Source: Jannaschia seohaensis
Lineage (GTDB): Bacteria > Pseudomonadota > Alphaproteobacteria > Rhodobacterales > Rhodobacteraceae
NCBI RefSeq assembly: GCF_900116765.1
Contig: NZ_UETC01000007.1
Location: forward strand, 1-64,000
DNA: 64,000 bases
Reading direction: 5' to 3'
Part shown: piece by piece, positions 54,808 to 63,562 of the stretch
How the letters are laid out: each line of letters begins with the position of its first letter
Numbering within the stretch: the first letter of the stretch is position 1
The notes under the pieces: model-generated
Told to the model about the DNA's origin: nothing
The model's database searches: none
What the model saw: only the letters and a program-made list of their open reading frames with translations
Translations under genes and position numbers: made by a program

Positions 54808-56367
54808 TCAGAAGACGCACGCGGCCATCATGTCCCTGAGGACACGGTGAAGGATCTTGCCCGTCGCGTTGCGGGGCATCCTTTCGGGGCTGAGGAACAG
54901 GATCTCGTGCGGGCGCTTGTCGCCGGCGAGCCGGTCCTTCGACCACACGATGAGATCCTCCGCCGAAAGCGCCGCGCCGGCCCGAAGGGCGACCGCGGCC
55001 GAAACGCGCTCGCCCCATTTCGGGTCCGGGCAGCCGACCACGGCCACGTCCTTGACGTCGGGATGCTGTGCGATCACGGCATCCACCTCGGTCGGATAGA
55101 CGTTCTCGCCGCCCGAGATGATCATGTTCTTCTTGCGGTCGATGAGGCGGATGAAGCCGTGTTCGTCGCGGATCGCCATGTCTCCGACCGAGAGATATGG
55201 ACCGCGGAACGCCTCGGCCGTCTTCTCGGGCAGGTTCCAGTAGCCCTCGAAGGCGTAGGGCCCACAGGAGAAAAGCTCCCCGGGCTGTCCGTCGGGAACC
55301 TCGCACCCCTCGTCGTCCAGAAGGCGGATCGGCGCCGAGCCCACGACCTCGCGACCGACCGTTCCGAGGTGGTCGAACAGCTCGTCCGGGTGGAGGAAGG
55401 TTACTCATCCGGCCTCGGTCGAGCCGTAGAGTTCGTAAAGCCCTGAATTCGGGAACATATCCATGATGGCGCGCTTCGTTTCGACCCGAGCCGGCGCGGA
55501 GGAGATGATCAGATTCTCGACCGCGCCGTATGCTCCCGCGCCGCGATCGGCCTCCGGGACATCGAGCATCATCATGTAATGTGTCGGCAGGATCGACGTG
55601 AAGGTGATGCCCATCTCCCCGATGGTGCGCAAACAGTGAGCCGCGTCGCAACTCGGCCGCGAAAAGATCGTGACGCGCGCGCCGATGCAGAGGAAGGAGG
55701 TGAAGAAGTTCAGCGAGTTCGCGTGACACATCGGCATGACGAGAAGGGCGTCGTCGCGGCGCTTCAGGCCCAGCTTGACCTCGGTCATGAGCGCGAGCAT
55801 CGCCATCTCCCGGTGCGACGGGATCGCGCCCTTGGGATTGCCGGTCGTGCCGGACGTGTACATCAGGCACCATGGGTCGTCCGGGGTCACGGGGACGTCG
55901 GGTTCCTCCTCCGATCCGGCCGCGATCAGGTCCTCGTATCCGCGCCAGCCGGGCACGGCGCCCTCGCCGATCAGGATGTGACGGTCCGCACCGATCCCGA
56001 GCACCTCGCGGAACGCATCCGCGAGAGGAGCGAGCGCAGCCTCCGCGATCAGCGCCCGCACGCCGCTGTCGGCGCAGATGAACCGGGCCTCGGGGGCCGT
56101 CACGCGGAAGTTGACCGGAATGGCGATCAGCCCGGCCTTGGCGACGGCGGCGTAGATCTCGGCCCACTCGACGCGATTATGGGCCAGCACGGCGACCCGG
56201 TCGCCTTTCTCCAACCCGAGATCGAGCAGGCCGTTCGCGAGGCGGCAGGCCCGGCAATTCCACTCCCGGAAGGTCAGCGCCCTCGCAAGGTCGCGCGCGC
56301 CGATCCGGCCGGGTTGCAGGCGCGCCTGGGCGCTCAGCACCTCGCCCATGGTGAGCGTCCTTGTCAT
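54808..56367 (-). pseudogene. Acyl-CoA ligase (cluster B), one in-frame nonsense codon
   Basis: Length and order are the same as the cluster A ligase (1560 bp). The frame is open except for a TGA at 55405-55407, at the position of TGG in cluster A ([13 protein letters not shown]). Downstream the frame is intact (LVVWS-like core [34 protein letters not shown]). The active Lys lies after the stop, so the truncated product should be inactive. Selenocysteine is not expected there. It overlaps the GntR pseudogene by ATGA as in cluster A. Confidence 0.9.
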
Positions 56368-57062
56368 GCGCGTGCGTCCTTGTCCGTGCTGGCGTCGAGG
56401 CTGGCCACGAGCGCCGCCGCGAGCGTCCGGGCCGCATCGAGGTCGTGCTCGGTCATGAGCCGTTCTGCCCGGTCCGGGTCGCCCGCTGCGATTGCGTCCG
56501 CGATCTCGGCATGCTGGCGCCAGATCTCCTTCGGCAGCTTGGCCCGGCGCAGCACTTCGCCCATCGCGCGTTGCAGGAACTGCCAATGTGGCTCCGCCGT
56601 ACTCGCCAGGAGCGGGTTGCCCGACGTCTCGTAGACGAGCGCATGGAGGGCCCGGTCCTGCCGGACCTGCTCGGCCGTGTCGCCGGTCTCGTCAGCATGG
56701 GTTCCGGCCGCGAGGATCTCGTCGGCACGGCGGCGGAACGCCCCCCGCGCCGGCGCGCACCCGCTCCGCAGCTAACCGCGCCGCGAGCCCGTCGAGCACG
56801 GCGCGAATGTCGTAGTGGTGACGCATTAGATCGGGGTCGAGCGACGCGACCCAGAGCCCCCGTCGCCCGAGCTCCTCGACGATCCCGTCGGCCTTGAGAC
56901 GCGCCATGGCCTGTTGCACCGGCTGTCGCGAGACGACGAGCCGCTCGGCGATCTGTTCTTGAACGAGATGCGATCCGGCGGGCAGGGCGCCGTTACATAT
57001 CTCGTCGACGAGCGCGTCATAGACCTGTTCGGCGAGGTGCGGATTAGGTTGAGCACCTTCAT
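56364..57062 (-). pseudogene. GntR-family regulator (cluster B), two frameshifts
   Basis: The winged-helix and FCD parts are recognisable but in three frames. A one-base loss at about codon 4 (ATGAAGGTGCT then CAACCTAATCC) shifts the start; a second break near 56740, in a run of C, shifts the FCD domain (RRADEILAAGTHADETGDTA is then in a third frame). The end, MGEVLRRAKLPKEIWRQHAE to DKDARA, matches cluster A. Not expected to be functional. Confidence 0.85.
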
Positions 57063-57073
57063 TTGAATTCCGA

Positions 57074-57089
57074 GTTCTGAATTAAGAAT
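57074..57089. promoter_or_regulatory. Operator-like palindrome of cluster B
   Basis: GTTCTGAATTAAGAAT, 12 bases upstream of the pseudogene start, differs at two positions from the perfect operator of cluster A. If the intact GntR protein still binds here, both clusters could be co-regulated. Confidence 0.6.
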
Positions 57090-57127
57090 TCAATGAGCCT
57101 TTGACCCGGTCGAGCCAAGCGAAGGCG

Positions 57128-58039
57128 TCAGTCTTCCCAGTCGGGGGTCCGAAACGCGGCGGCGAGAAAGTCGATGAGTGTCCTGATGCGCGGGACCACG
57201 TCGCGGTCGGGGAGAAAGACGGCATGGATCGCGGTGTCCTCCGCCGGGGCGTGATCCCCGAGGAGTTGCACGAGCCGACCCTCCCGGATGGCAGGTCGCG
57301 CCAAATGCTCGGCGGCCCGCATCACGCCCACCCCGGCGAGGCACATCCCGAACAGCGACATGCCCTGGTTGCTCCGAAACCGGCTGCGCGCGTGGAACGT
57401 AAGGCCCTCGCCGTTCCGCAGGAAGGACCAGCGGTTCAGGTGCTCTCGGCTTGCGTCCCACGCGATGCAGGGCATGCGGGAAAGATCCTCCACCGTCTGG
57501 GGCGTTCCGTGTCGCGCCACGAGATCGGGCGCGGCGACGACGATTCGGCGCAACCGGCAGAGCTTCCTGTGCATCAGCCCCGAATCCGTCAGCCGCCCCA
57601 TTCGGATGGCGACATCGATCCCGTCGGCGATCAGGTTCTCGGTGTCGTCGGTCAGCCGCAAGTCGAGCGAGAGGTTCGGGTGCCGTGCAAGGAACTCCGG
57701 AACAACCGGCGTGATGCGGTCCAGCCCGAAGGCGATCGGCGTCGAGACGCGCAGTTGCCCTTCGATCTGCGCCTCCTTCCGCTGCCAGAGGGCTTCGGCC
57801 TCCTCGACCGCGCCGATGACACGGTGCGCGGCGTCAAGAAAGCGCTCGCCCTCCGGCGTCAGACGCTGGCCGCGCGTCGTCCGGTGAATGAGTTGCGCAC
57901 GCAGCCGCGCCTCGAGCCTGCGGATCGTCTGGCTCACGAACGGCTGGCTTACGCCGAGCGCGTGGGCGGCCGAGGAGAAGCTGCCGGTCTCCACCACAGC
58001 GCGGAAGATCCGCATCTCGACAAGGCGATCGTCCTTCAT
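57128..58039 (-). CDS. LysR-family regulator (cluster B)
   Basis: A 303-residue LysR protein, the same length as its cluster A counterpart, with the same N-terminal helix-turn-helix (FRAVVETGSFSSAAHALGVS, then QPFVSQTIRRLEARLRAQLI) and intact effector domain. ATG 58039 (MKDDRLVEMRIF) is chosen over an earlier ATG at 58060, which lies inside the inverted repeat. It is divergent from the aldolase gene at 58180. Confidence 0.9.
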   Translation of the reverse strand: MKDDRLVEMRIFRAVVETGSFSSAAHALGVSQPFVSQTIRRLEARLRAQLIHRTTRGQRLTPEGERFLDAAHRVIGAVEEAEALWQRKEAQIEGQLRVSTPIAFGLDRITPVVPEFLARHPNLSLDLRLTDDTENLIADGIDVAIRMGRLTDSGLMHRKLCRLRRIVVAAPDLVARHGTPQTVEDLSRMPCIAWDASREHLNRWSFLRNGEGLTFHARSRFRSNQGMSLFGMCLAGVGVMRAAEHLARPAIREGRLVQLLGDHAPAEDTAIHAVFLPDRDVVPRIRTLIDFLAAAFRTPDWED

Positions 58040-58055
58040 CGCGCACCTCTGTTGC

Positions 58056-58074
58056 TGCAATAACAGTTATTGCA
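58056..58074. promoter_or_regulatory. LysR-type inverted repeat (cluster B)
   Basis: TGCAATAACAGTTATTGCA, 9+1+9, is a perfect inverted repeat with a one-base centre. It lies between the divergent LysR and aldolase genes and shares ATAAC-N-GTTAT with the cluster A site. The T-N11-A pattern of LysR sites fits inside it. Confidence 0.75.
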
Positions 58075-58179
58075 ATCGCAACGTTGCATGAAAGCGGGCT
58101 GCGCTCGCAATATCCGACCCCATAAATGAGGTCCGCGACCGTCGGCCCCGCCTCGATCATGCAAGCAGAGGATCTCCCC

Positions 58180-58992
58180 ATGCTCGACCTTGGAAACCGT
58201 GTCTCGATCTACCAGCCGGAGCAGGAAGGTCTGATCTTCCCGGAGCTTCCGGAGTTCGCCTCAGTCGAGGAGGAGCGGCGCCACCGCAAGGAACGCCTGG
58301 TCGCCGCGTGCCGCGCCTTCGCGCAGCAGGGCTTCGACTACGGCTTTGCCGGCCACCTGACGGTGCGCGACCCCGAGCGGCCGGAGCTCTACTGGACCAA
58401 CCCGATGTGCGTGCATTTCGACAAGGTGAAGATGTCGAACCTGATCCTCGTGGATCACGCGGGCAAGGTCATCGAAGGGGACTACGCCGTCAACCGCGCG
58501 GGTTTCGTGCTGCACGCGAACGTGCACGAGGAGCACCCGGACATCATCGCCATGTGTCACGCGCACACGACCTATGGCACGGCCTGGTGTGCGACGGGGC
58601 GACCGATCGACCCGATCACCCAGGATGCCTGCGCCTTTTTCGAGGATCACGTCGTGATCGGCGAACAGGGCGGCCAAGTGGCCGTCGAGAACCACGCGGG
58701 GTCGGACGTCGCCAAGGCCTTCAAGGGCGTGAAGGCCGCGCTGCATCAGAACCACGGACTGCTGACTGCCAGCCGCCACTCCATCGAGTCGGCCGCGTTC
58801 TGGTTCATCGCGCTTGAGCGGTGCTGCCAGCAGCAGCTCGACATCGCCGCATCCGGCATCGAGCCGATCCGCATCCCGGCCGAGCGCGCCCGCTACTCGC
58901 GCGAACATGTCGGCAGCGAATATATCGGCTGGCTGCATTTCCAGACGATCTGGAACCAGCTCGTCGAGGATCAGCCGGACATGTTCGACTGA
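58180..58992 (+). CDS. Class II aldolase/adducin family protein (cluster B)
   Basis: A 270-residue protein almost identical in layout to the cluster A copy, with the same zinc motif MCHAHTTYG and LHQNHGLLT and no frame break. Codon differences are mostly silent, so both are under selection. Start MLDLGNRVSIYQPEQEG at 58180 follows GAGGATCTCCCC; the earlier ATG at 58126 gives an unlikely leader. It overlaps in transcript with the oxidoreductase 16 bases later. Confidence 0.9.
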   Translation: MLDLGNRVSIYQPEQEGLIFPELPEFASVEEERRHRKERLVAACRAFAQQGFDYGFAGHLTVRDPERPELYWTNPMCVHFDKVKMSNLILVDHAGKVIEGDYAVNRAGFVLHANVHEEHPDIIAMCHAHTTYGTAWCATGRPIDPITQDACAFFEDHVVIGEQGGQVAVENHAGSDVAKAFKGVKAALHQNHGLLTASRHSIESAAFWFIALERCCQQQLDIAASGIEPIRIPAERARYSREHVGSEYIGWLHFQTIWNQLVEDQPDMFD

Positions 58993-59008
58993 GCCAGGGC
59001 GGGGCGGC

Positions 59009-60340
59009 ATGAACCTTGCATCTCTCGCCAGCGCGCGGGCGGAGGCGGGTCGCCCCGTCCGCGTGGCGCTGATCGGAGCCGGCAAGTTCGGCTCCATGTT
59101 CCTCTCTCAGGTCCCGACCATTCCCGGGCTCGAGGTCGCCGCGATTGCGGATCTCGACCCGGAGAAGGCGCGCGCCGCCTGCCGGGAAGTCGGCTGGGAC
59201 GAAGCGCGCATCGCCGCGACGCTCTTCACCGATGACGCCGTTTCGGCCCTCGACCGTGGAATCGAGGTCATGGTGGAAGCTACCGGCCATCCCGAGGCCG
59301 GCATCTCCCATGCGCTCGCCGCCATCGAGGCGGGCCTCCACGTCGTCATGGTTAATGTCGAAGCCGACGTCCTCGCAGGCCCCGTCCTGGCGGAAAAGGC
59401 GGGCGAAAAGGGTGTCGTCTATTCCATGGCCTATGGCGACCAGCCCGCGCTTGTGGCCGAGATGGTGGATTGGGCGCGGGCGACGGGCTTCACTGTCGCC
59501 GCGGCAGGGAAGGGCACGAAGTATCTGCCGCACTATCACCAGGTCACGCCGGACGACGTCTGGAGCCATTACGGACTCACGCCCGAGCAGGCGGCGGACG
59601 CGGGCATGAACCCGCAGATGTTCAATTCCTTCCTCGACGGCACGAAGTCCGCCCTCGAGATGGCGGCCATCGCCAATGCCTGCGGGCTCGACGTGCCCGA
59701 GCATGGCCTCGGCTTCCCGCCCTGCGGGGTCGACGACCTTGCCCATGTGCTGCGCCCGCGCGCGATCGGCGGCTGCCTGGAACGCGATGGCATGGTCGAG
59801 GTCGTCTCGTCGCTCGAACGAGACGGTCGGCCCGTTTTTCGGGATCTGCGCTGGGGCGTCTATGTGGTCCTCAAGGCCCCGAACGACTACGCCGCGTCCT
59901 GCTTTCGCCAATACGGCCTGCCGACGGATGTGACGGGGCGCTATGCGGCGATGTACAAGCCCTTCCATCTGATCGGAATGGAGCTGTCGATCTCGATCCT
60001 GAGCGCGGCGCTGCGTGGCGAGCCCACGGGGACGACGCGCGAATGGCGCGGTGACGTGGCCGCCGTGGCCAAGCGCGATCTCGACACCGGCGAGACGCTC
60101 GACGGCGAGGGCGGATACACCGTCTACGGACGCCTCTCCCCCGCTTCAGAAAGTGCGCGCGCCCGGCTCCTGCCCATCGGGCTGGCGCATGGGGTTCGGC
60201 TCGCCCGCCCGGTGGCGGCGGGCCAGGCGCTGTCGATGGACGATGTGGATCTTGACTCGACGCGCCACGCCGTCCGGTTGCGGGGCGAAATGATCGCACG
60301 GGCTGTTCCCGATGCGCAGCCGATGCGCCAGGAGTCCTGA
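59009..60340 (+). CDS. NAD(P)-binding oxidoreductase with C-terminal SAF domain
   Basis: A 443-residue protein. The N-terminal Rossmann domain is VRVALIGAGKFGSMFLSQVP, with later motifs YSMAYGDQPALVAEMVDWAR and AAGKGTKYLPHYHQVTPDDV; the middle resembles homoserine-dehydrogenase-like folds. Residues about 355-430 form a SAF domain (LPIGLAHGVRLARPVAAGQA). The substrate is not known. It is found only in cluster B, directly after the aldolase, so the two may act together on the same intermediate. ATG 59009 has GGGCGGGGCGG upstream. Confidence 0.8.
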   Translation: MNLASLASARAEAGRPVRVALIGAGKFGSMFLSQVPTIPGLEVAAIADLDPEKARAACREVGWDEARIAATLFTDDAVSALDRGIEVMVEATGHPEAGISHALAAIEAGLHVVMVNVEADVLAGPVLAEKAGEKGVVYSMAYGDQPALVAEMVDWARATGFTVAAAGKGTKYLPHYHQVTPDDVWSHYGLTPEQAADAGMNPQMFNSFLDGTKSALEMAAIANACGLDVPEHGLGFPPCGVDDLAHVLRPRAIGGCLERDGMVEVVSSLERDGRPVFRDLRWGVYVVLKAPNDYAASCFRQYGLPTDVTGRYAAMYKPFHLIGMELSISILSAALRGEPTGTTREWRGDVAAVAKRDLDTGETLDGEGGYTVYGRLSPASESARARLLPIGLAHGVRLARPVAAGQALSMDDVDLDSTRHAVRLRGEMIARAVPDAQPMRQES

Positions 60341-60980
60341 AGAGCACGATCAGTCCGACCGTTGCGGTGATCCCCTCGGCGGCTGGGGGCGCTCCTCTCG
60401 CGACGTCTTCGAGGAGGGTTGGTTTCTTGCGGAACCCGGCGCGATAGGCACGGACCTGACCGGATCGGTGGCCTCCGGGGCGGAGCAGCCGGCGAGGCCC
60501 GGCGGCAGAGATCTCCGCTTCGAATGGCGAGGGTCGATCATGGGCGCTATCGAGATGCGGTTGCCACGGCCCTGTGGCGGTCACGCCTCACGTCAATCGA
60601 GAGCATCGGCAGACGGTCGCGCCGACCGCCGGCCGCGTCCCGCGCAAAGACGGCCGCCGCCCTTGCCATCTGTCACGCGCCGTCGGCAGCGTGGCGGCCG
60701 CTTGCTTCAAAGCCCTTGATCCCGGCCAGTTCGGCGCGCGGCTGCGTGTCCGGCTCCCCAGTCCGACCCGACCGGTCCAAGGTCACGGCCCTCTCGTCCA
60801 GTCCCCGGAACCTCCAACAGGCCAGGGCCCGACGGGCCGGGCTCTGTCGGTGCCGGACATCGCCGGGCGGTTGGCGCTGTGCCTCTGGCCCGGCGCGCCC
60901 GCAAGCACCCCGCCGAGCGAGGCGGCATACTCGCCGCCGACTCGTCGCGCTCTCGTGGAGGCGGGGCCGGGCCGTGGAGG
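60341..60980. other. 640-base stretch with no supported gene
   Basis: Open frames exist on both strands because of GC content, but none has a start site, recognisable domain or consistent third-position bias. It marks the right edge of the two catabolic clusters and may hold remnants of a rearranged gene. I see no tRNA or terminator in it. Confidence 0.4.
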
Positions 60981-62177
60981 TCACTTCGCGGTTTTTCTTC
61001 CGCCCGCGTCTCGGTCTGTGGCTGCCTTGGCCGCAGACCGTCGGAGCGCGGCCAGGGTGATCGGCGGCCCGATCAGTTCGAACACGACCGTCGCCGCGAT
61101 CACGAGCGGCACGATCTGAGTTTCCCAGGCAGGCAACATCTCCGCCGCGACCAGCGCCATTCCGACCGCCACGCCGGCCTGCGGCAGGAGCGCGGGTCCG
61201 TAAAGATGCCGCTCCACCCCGCGTACGCCGCTCAGCCGCGCGCCCAACGCGCCGCTGATCAGCCGGGCGAGGATCCGAAGCGTGATGTAGGCGATCGCCA
61301 CCCAACCCATTTCCGACAGGACGGAGAGGTGCAGCGAGGCTCCGGCCAGAAGGAAGAACAGGATCATGAAGGGCAGTTCGATACGCTCGATCTCGTTGAA
61401 GGCGTGGTCGTGATGGCGCGCGAGATTGGCGATGACCGCGCCCGCGGTCATCCCCGCGACGAGGAACGAGACCTCCAGCCAAAGCGCCAGCCCCGCTGTC
61501 AGGAACGCGATGCCGAACGCCTCGATCTGCAACGGCTCGCCGGGCTTCAGCCGCCCCGAGAGGAAGGCCGCGGGCGCGCCGATGATCAGGCCAAGCACCA
61601 TCGCCCCGCCGATATCGAAGAGGGCCGTCAGGACCGGACCGCTCCAATGGCCGGATTGATGTAGGAAGGCGAGACAGAGACTGAAGACGATCAGGCCCCA
61701 GACATCGTCGATCGCGACGATCCCCGTAATCGTCTCGACGAAGGCGTTCCTGATGCCGGATTGACGGATCACATCGGCAATCGCGGCCGGTGCGGTTGCG
61801 CTTGCGATCGCCCCGAGGATCAGGGCGAGGCCAGGATCGACGCCGAGGGCCGAGAGGCCCAGCCCGACGATCGCGGTCGTTCCCCCGACGATAAACAGAG
61901 AGATCGTGAAGATCGTCCGCCCGTGGCCGGAGAGGTTCTCCCGCGTCAGATCCGCGCCCAGCAGGAACGCGACCATCGTCAGCGCCACGACCGAGATTGG
62001 CTCGAACCAGCCATAGGCCTCCTCGGGGAGGAGCCCCAGACCCGATTGCCCGACGAGCAGCCCCAGCAGCAACAGGATCGTCACCCGCGGCAGCCGCGTC
62101 GTTCGGCCGATGTAATCGGCCGCCAAGCCGCCGAGAAAGAGCACGCCGAGCGCGATCAGGAGAACGGCCTGATCCAC
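60981..62177 (-). CDS. CPA2-family cation:proton antiporter
   Basis: A 398-residue membrane protein with about 12 helices. The N-terminal RVTILLLLGLLVGQSGLGLL, the ASATAPAAIADVI helix (unwound membrane motif), IVAIDDVWGLIVF (the buried Asp pair of the transport site) and the C-terminal helix AGVAVGMALVAAEML fit Na+/H+ or K+/H+ exchangers. There is no RCK domain. It lies 46 bases downstream of the cytochrome gene on the same strand and may be cotranscribed. Confidence 0.88.
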   Translation of the reverse strand: MDQAVLLIALGVLFLGGLAADYIGRTTRLPRVTILLLLGLLVGQSGLGLLPEEAYGWFEPISVVALTMVAFLLGADLTRENLSGHGRTIFTISLFIVGGTTAIVGLGLSALGVDPGLALILGAIASATAPAAIADVIRQSGIRNAFVETITGIVAIDDVWGLIVFSLCLAFLHQSGHWSGPVLTALFDIGGAMVLGLIIGAPAAFLSGRLKPGEPLQIEAFGIAFLTAGLALWLEVSFLVAGMTAGAVIANLARHHDHAFNEIERIELPFMILFFLLAGASLHLSVLSEMGWVAIAYITLRILARLISGALGARLSGVRGVERHLYGPALLPQAGVAVGMALVAAEMLPAWETQIVPLVIAATVVFELIGPPITLAALRRSAAKAATDRDAGGRKTAK

Positions 62178-62223
62178 GCCCTCAGACCGCGCCGTTCGTG
62201 GACGAATATGGCATCGCGCCGCG

Positions 62224-63399
62224 CTATCTCAGAAGGTCGAGAGCTTCGATGTCGACGCCCAGAGGGTCGCTCAGGTCCTCGATCGAGTCATAGAGCAATT
62301 CGAGCGCATAATGGGGATTGTGGGCGAAGTTCCCGGGGTCGGCGGTGACCAGCTTCCAGTTGAAGGCCGTCCGCAGGCTTCTCGGGGTCCAGGCGACATA
62401 GGCAACTGGGCGCCCGTCGGCCATGTCGATCGCCCCGTCGCCATTGGCGTCGGCGAAGAAGTAGGGGTAGCGCGTCCCGTCATAGATCACCGGCGATCCG
62501 ACGACGTCATCGGTATAGGCCCGGATCATCGCCAGCAGCCGGTCCGCATTGGCGTCGATATCGGACTTGATCCCGACCGAGGTATTCCCGCTGCCGTCAT
62601 AGCTCTGCCGGGCGATGCGGATGTCGTCGGGGCTGTCGGCCAAGTGGCAGGTCAGGCAGGGCTCGAACTCGACCTCTAGCGTGTGCGGCTCGTGGCAGGA
62701 ATTGCAGCTTGCGACGGGGCGGGCATGGAAGAAACGCCCGGAATAGTCTTGACCCTCGTAGTGATAGCCCGCGGCCCCATACCCTCCGAGCCATGTGGCC
62801 GCGGCGGTCGCGTAATGAGGGTTGATGAAGCGGAGCTCCGGGTTCGGCTCGTCCGCGGGGAGGCCGGCGATGGCCGCCTCGACGGTCGTGCCGGCGGTCC
62901 GGCCCTGGTGGCAGGTCAGGCAGGAGGCTTCGACACCGGTGACCGGATGCACGACCCCGCTGGGCATCGTGATCTCGGTGATTTCCGACAGGCCCGCATT
63001 GTGGCAGGTTCCGCAATCGACCACGCCGCCCGTGTTGATCGGGCCGTCGACGACCCCGGCCGGCGTCCCGTCGAGCCCGTGGAAATCCCGGAACCCTTCG
63101 CCCGAATGGCAGGTGGCGCAGGCGGCGCGAATCTCGCCATCGTCGTCCCAGTGACTGAAGGCTTCCGAGGCCGCGTTCGCATGGGAGGACCGAAACCAAT
63201 CCGCGATCGCCTTGTCGTTGTCGATATTGATGTCGGCGGGAGTGAAGGGCCCGGATTTGGGCAGGGCGAAGGGAACGGAGGCGTCCCCGCTCTCGGGCTC
63301 GGATGCCGTCTGGGCATAGGCGACCCCGCCCGCGAAGAGAGCGCCCGAGGTTGCAGCGCAGGCAAGCAAGCGCGCCGCGATCCGGCCAAGAGTGGACAT
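62224..63399 (-). CDS. Secreted five-heme cytochrome c
   Basis: A 391-residue protein with a signal peptide (ARLLACAATSGALFAGGVAYA) and five CXXCH sites: CATCH, CGTCH, CLTCH, CNSCH and CLTCH between about residues 95 and 275. Spacing and histidine-rich linkers resemble periplasmic multiheme electron carriers. A calcium-binding-like DANGDGAID lies near residue 330. AAAGGTGA precedes ATG 63399. It faces an NqrA-like gene across 163 bases, so it may carry electrons to or from that complex. Terminal acceptor unknown. Confidence 0.88.
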   Translation of the reverse strand: MSTLGRIAARLLACAATSGALFAGGVAYAQTASEPESGDASVPFALPKSGPFTPADINIDNDKAIADWFRSSHANAASEAFSHWDDDGEIRAACATCHSGEGFRDFHGLDGTPAGVVDGPINTGGVVDCGTCHNAGLSEITEITMPSGVVHPVTGVEASCLTCHQGRTAGTTVEAAIAGLPADEPNPELRFINPHYATAAATWLGGYGAAGYHYEGQDYSGRFFHARPVASCNSCHEPHTLEVEFEPCLTCHLADSPDDIRIARQSYDGSGNTSVGIKSDIDANADRLLAMIRAYTDDVVGSPVIYDGTRYPYFFADANGDGAIDMADGRPVAYVAWTPRSLRTAFNWKLVTADPGNFAHNPHYALELLYDSIEDLSDPLGVDIEALDLLR

Positions 63400-63464
63400 G
63401 GCAATCACCTTTCCCTTGTCTCGTTCAATCCTCCGATCCCTAAACCGCGCCCTCCGACGAAACA

Positions 63465-63478
63465 TTGATCTTGCTCAT
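63465..63478. promoter_or_regulatory. Possible FNR/CRP-family site
   Basis: TTGATCTTGCTCAT has a perfect left half-site (TTGAT) and a partial right half (TCA at the expected spacing) of the FNR consensus TTGAT-N4-ATCAA. It lies between the divergent cytochrome and NqrA-like genes, where redox control would be reasonable. A single imperfect site is weak evidence. Confidence 0.35.
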
Positions 63479-63562
63479 GTTTGGCTTTGCGCGGGGTCGC
63501 TAGCCTCCAGTCAGTGCCGTCCGAGGCGGAGTGCCGTGGCGGAGGATACGACCGGAGGCAGA

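Noticed and set aside
55405-55407. TGA in the ligase as a selenocysteine codon
   Set aside because: The position is Trp in the intact copy, the family uses no selenocysteine, and no SECIS-like hairpin is evident.
60341-60980. Open frames of 130-180 codons on both strands
   Set aside because: No ribosome-binding sites, domains or consistent codon bias; listed as a gap.
39816-60980. Second copy of the tRNA-Gln 3' end (attR) within the window
   Set aside because: I did not find the 3' segment again to the right by eye, so the right border of the inserted region remains open.
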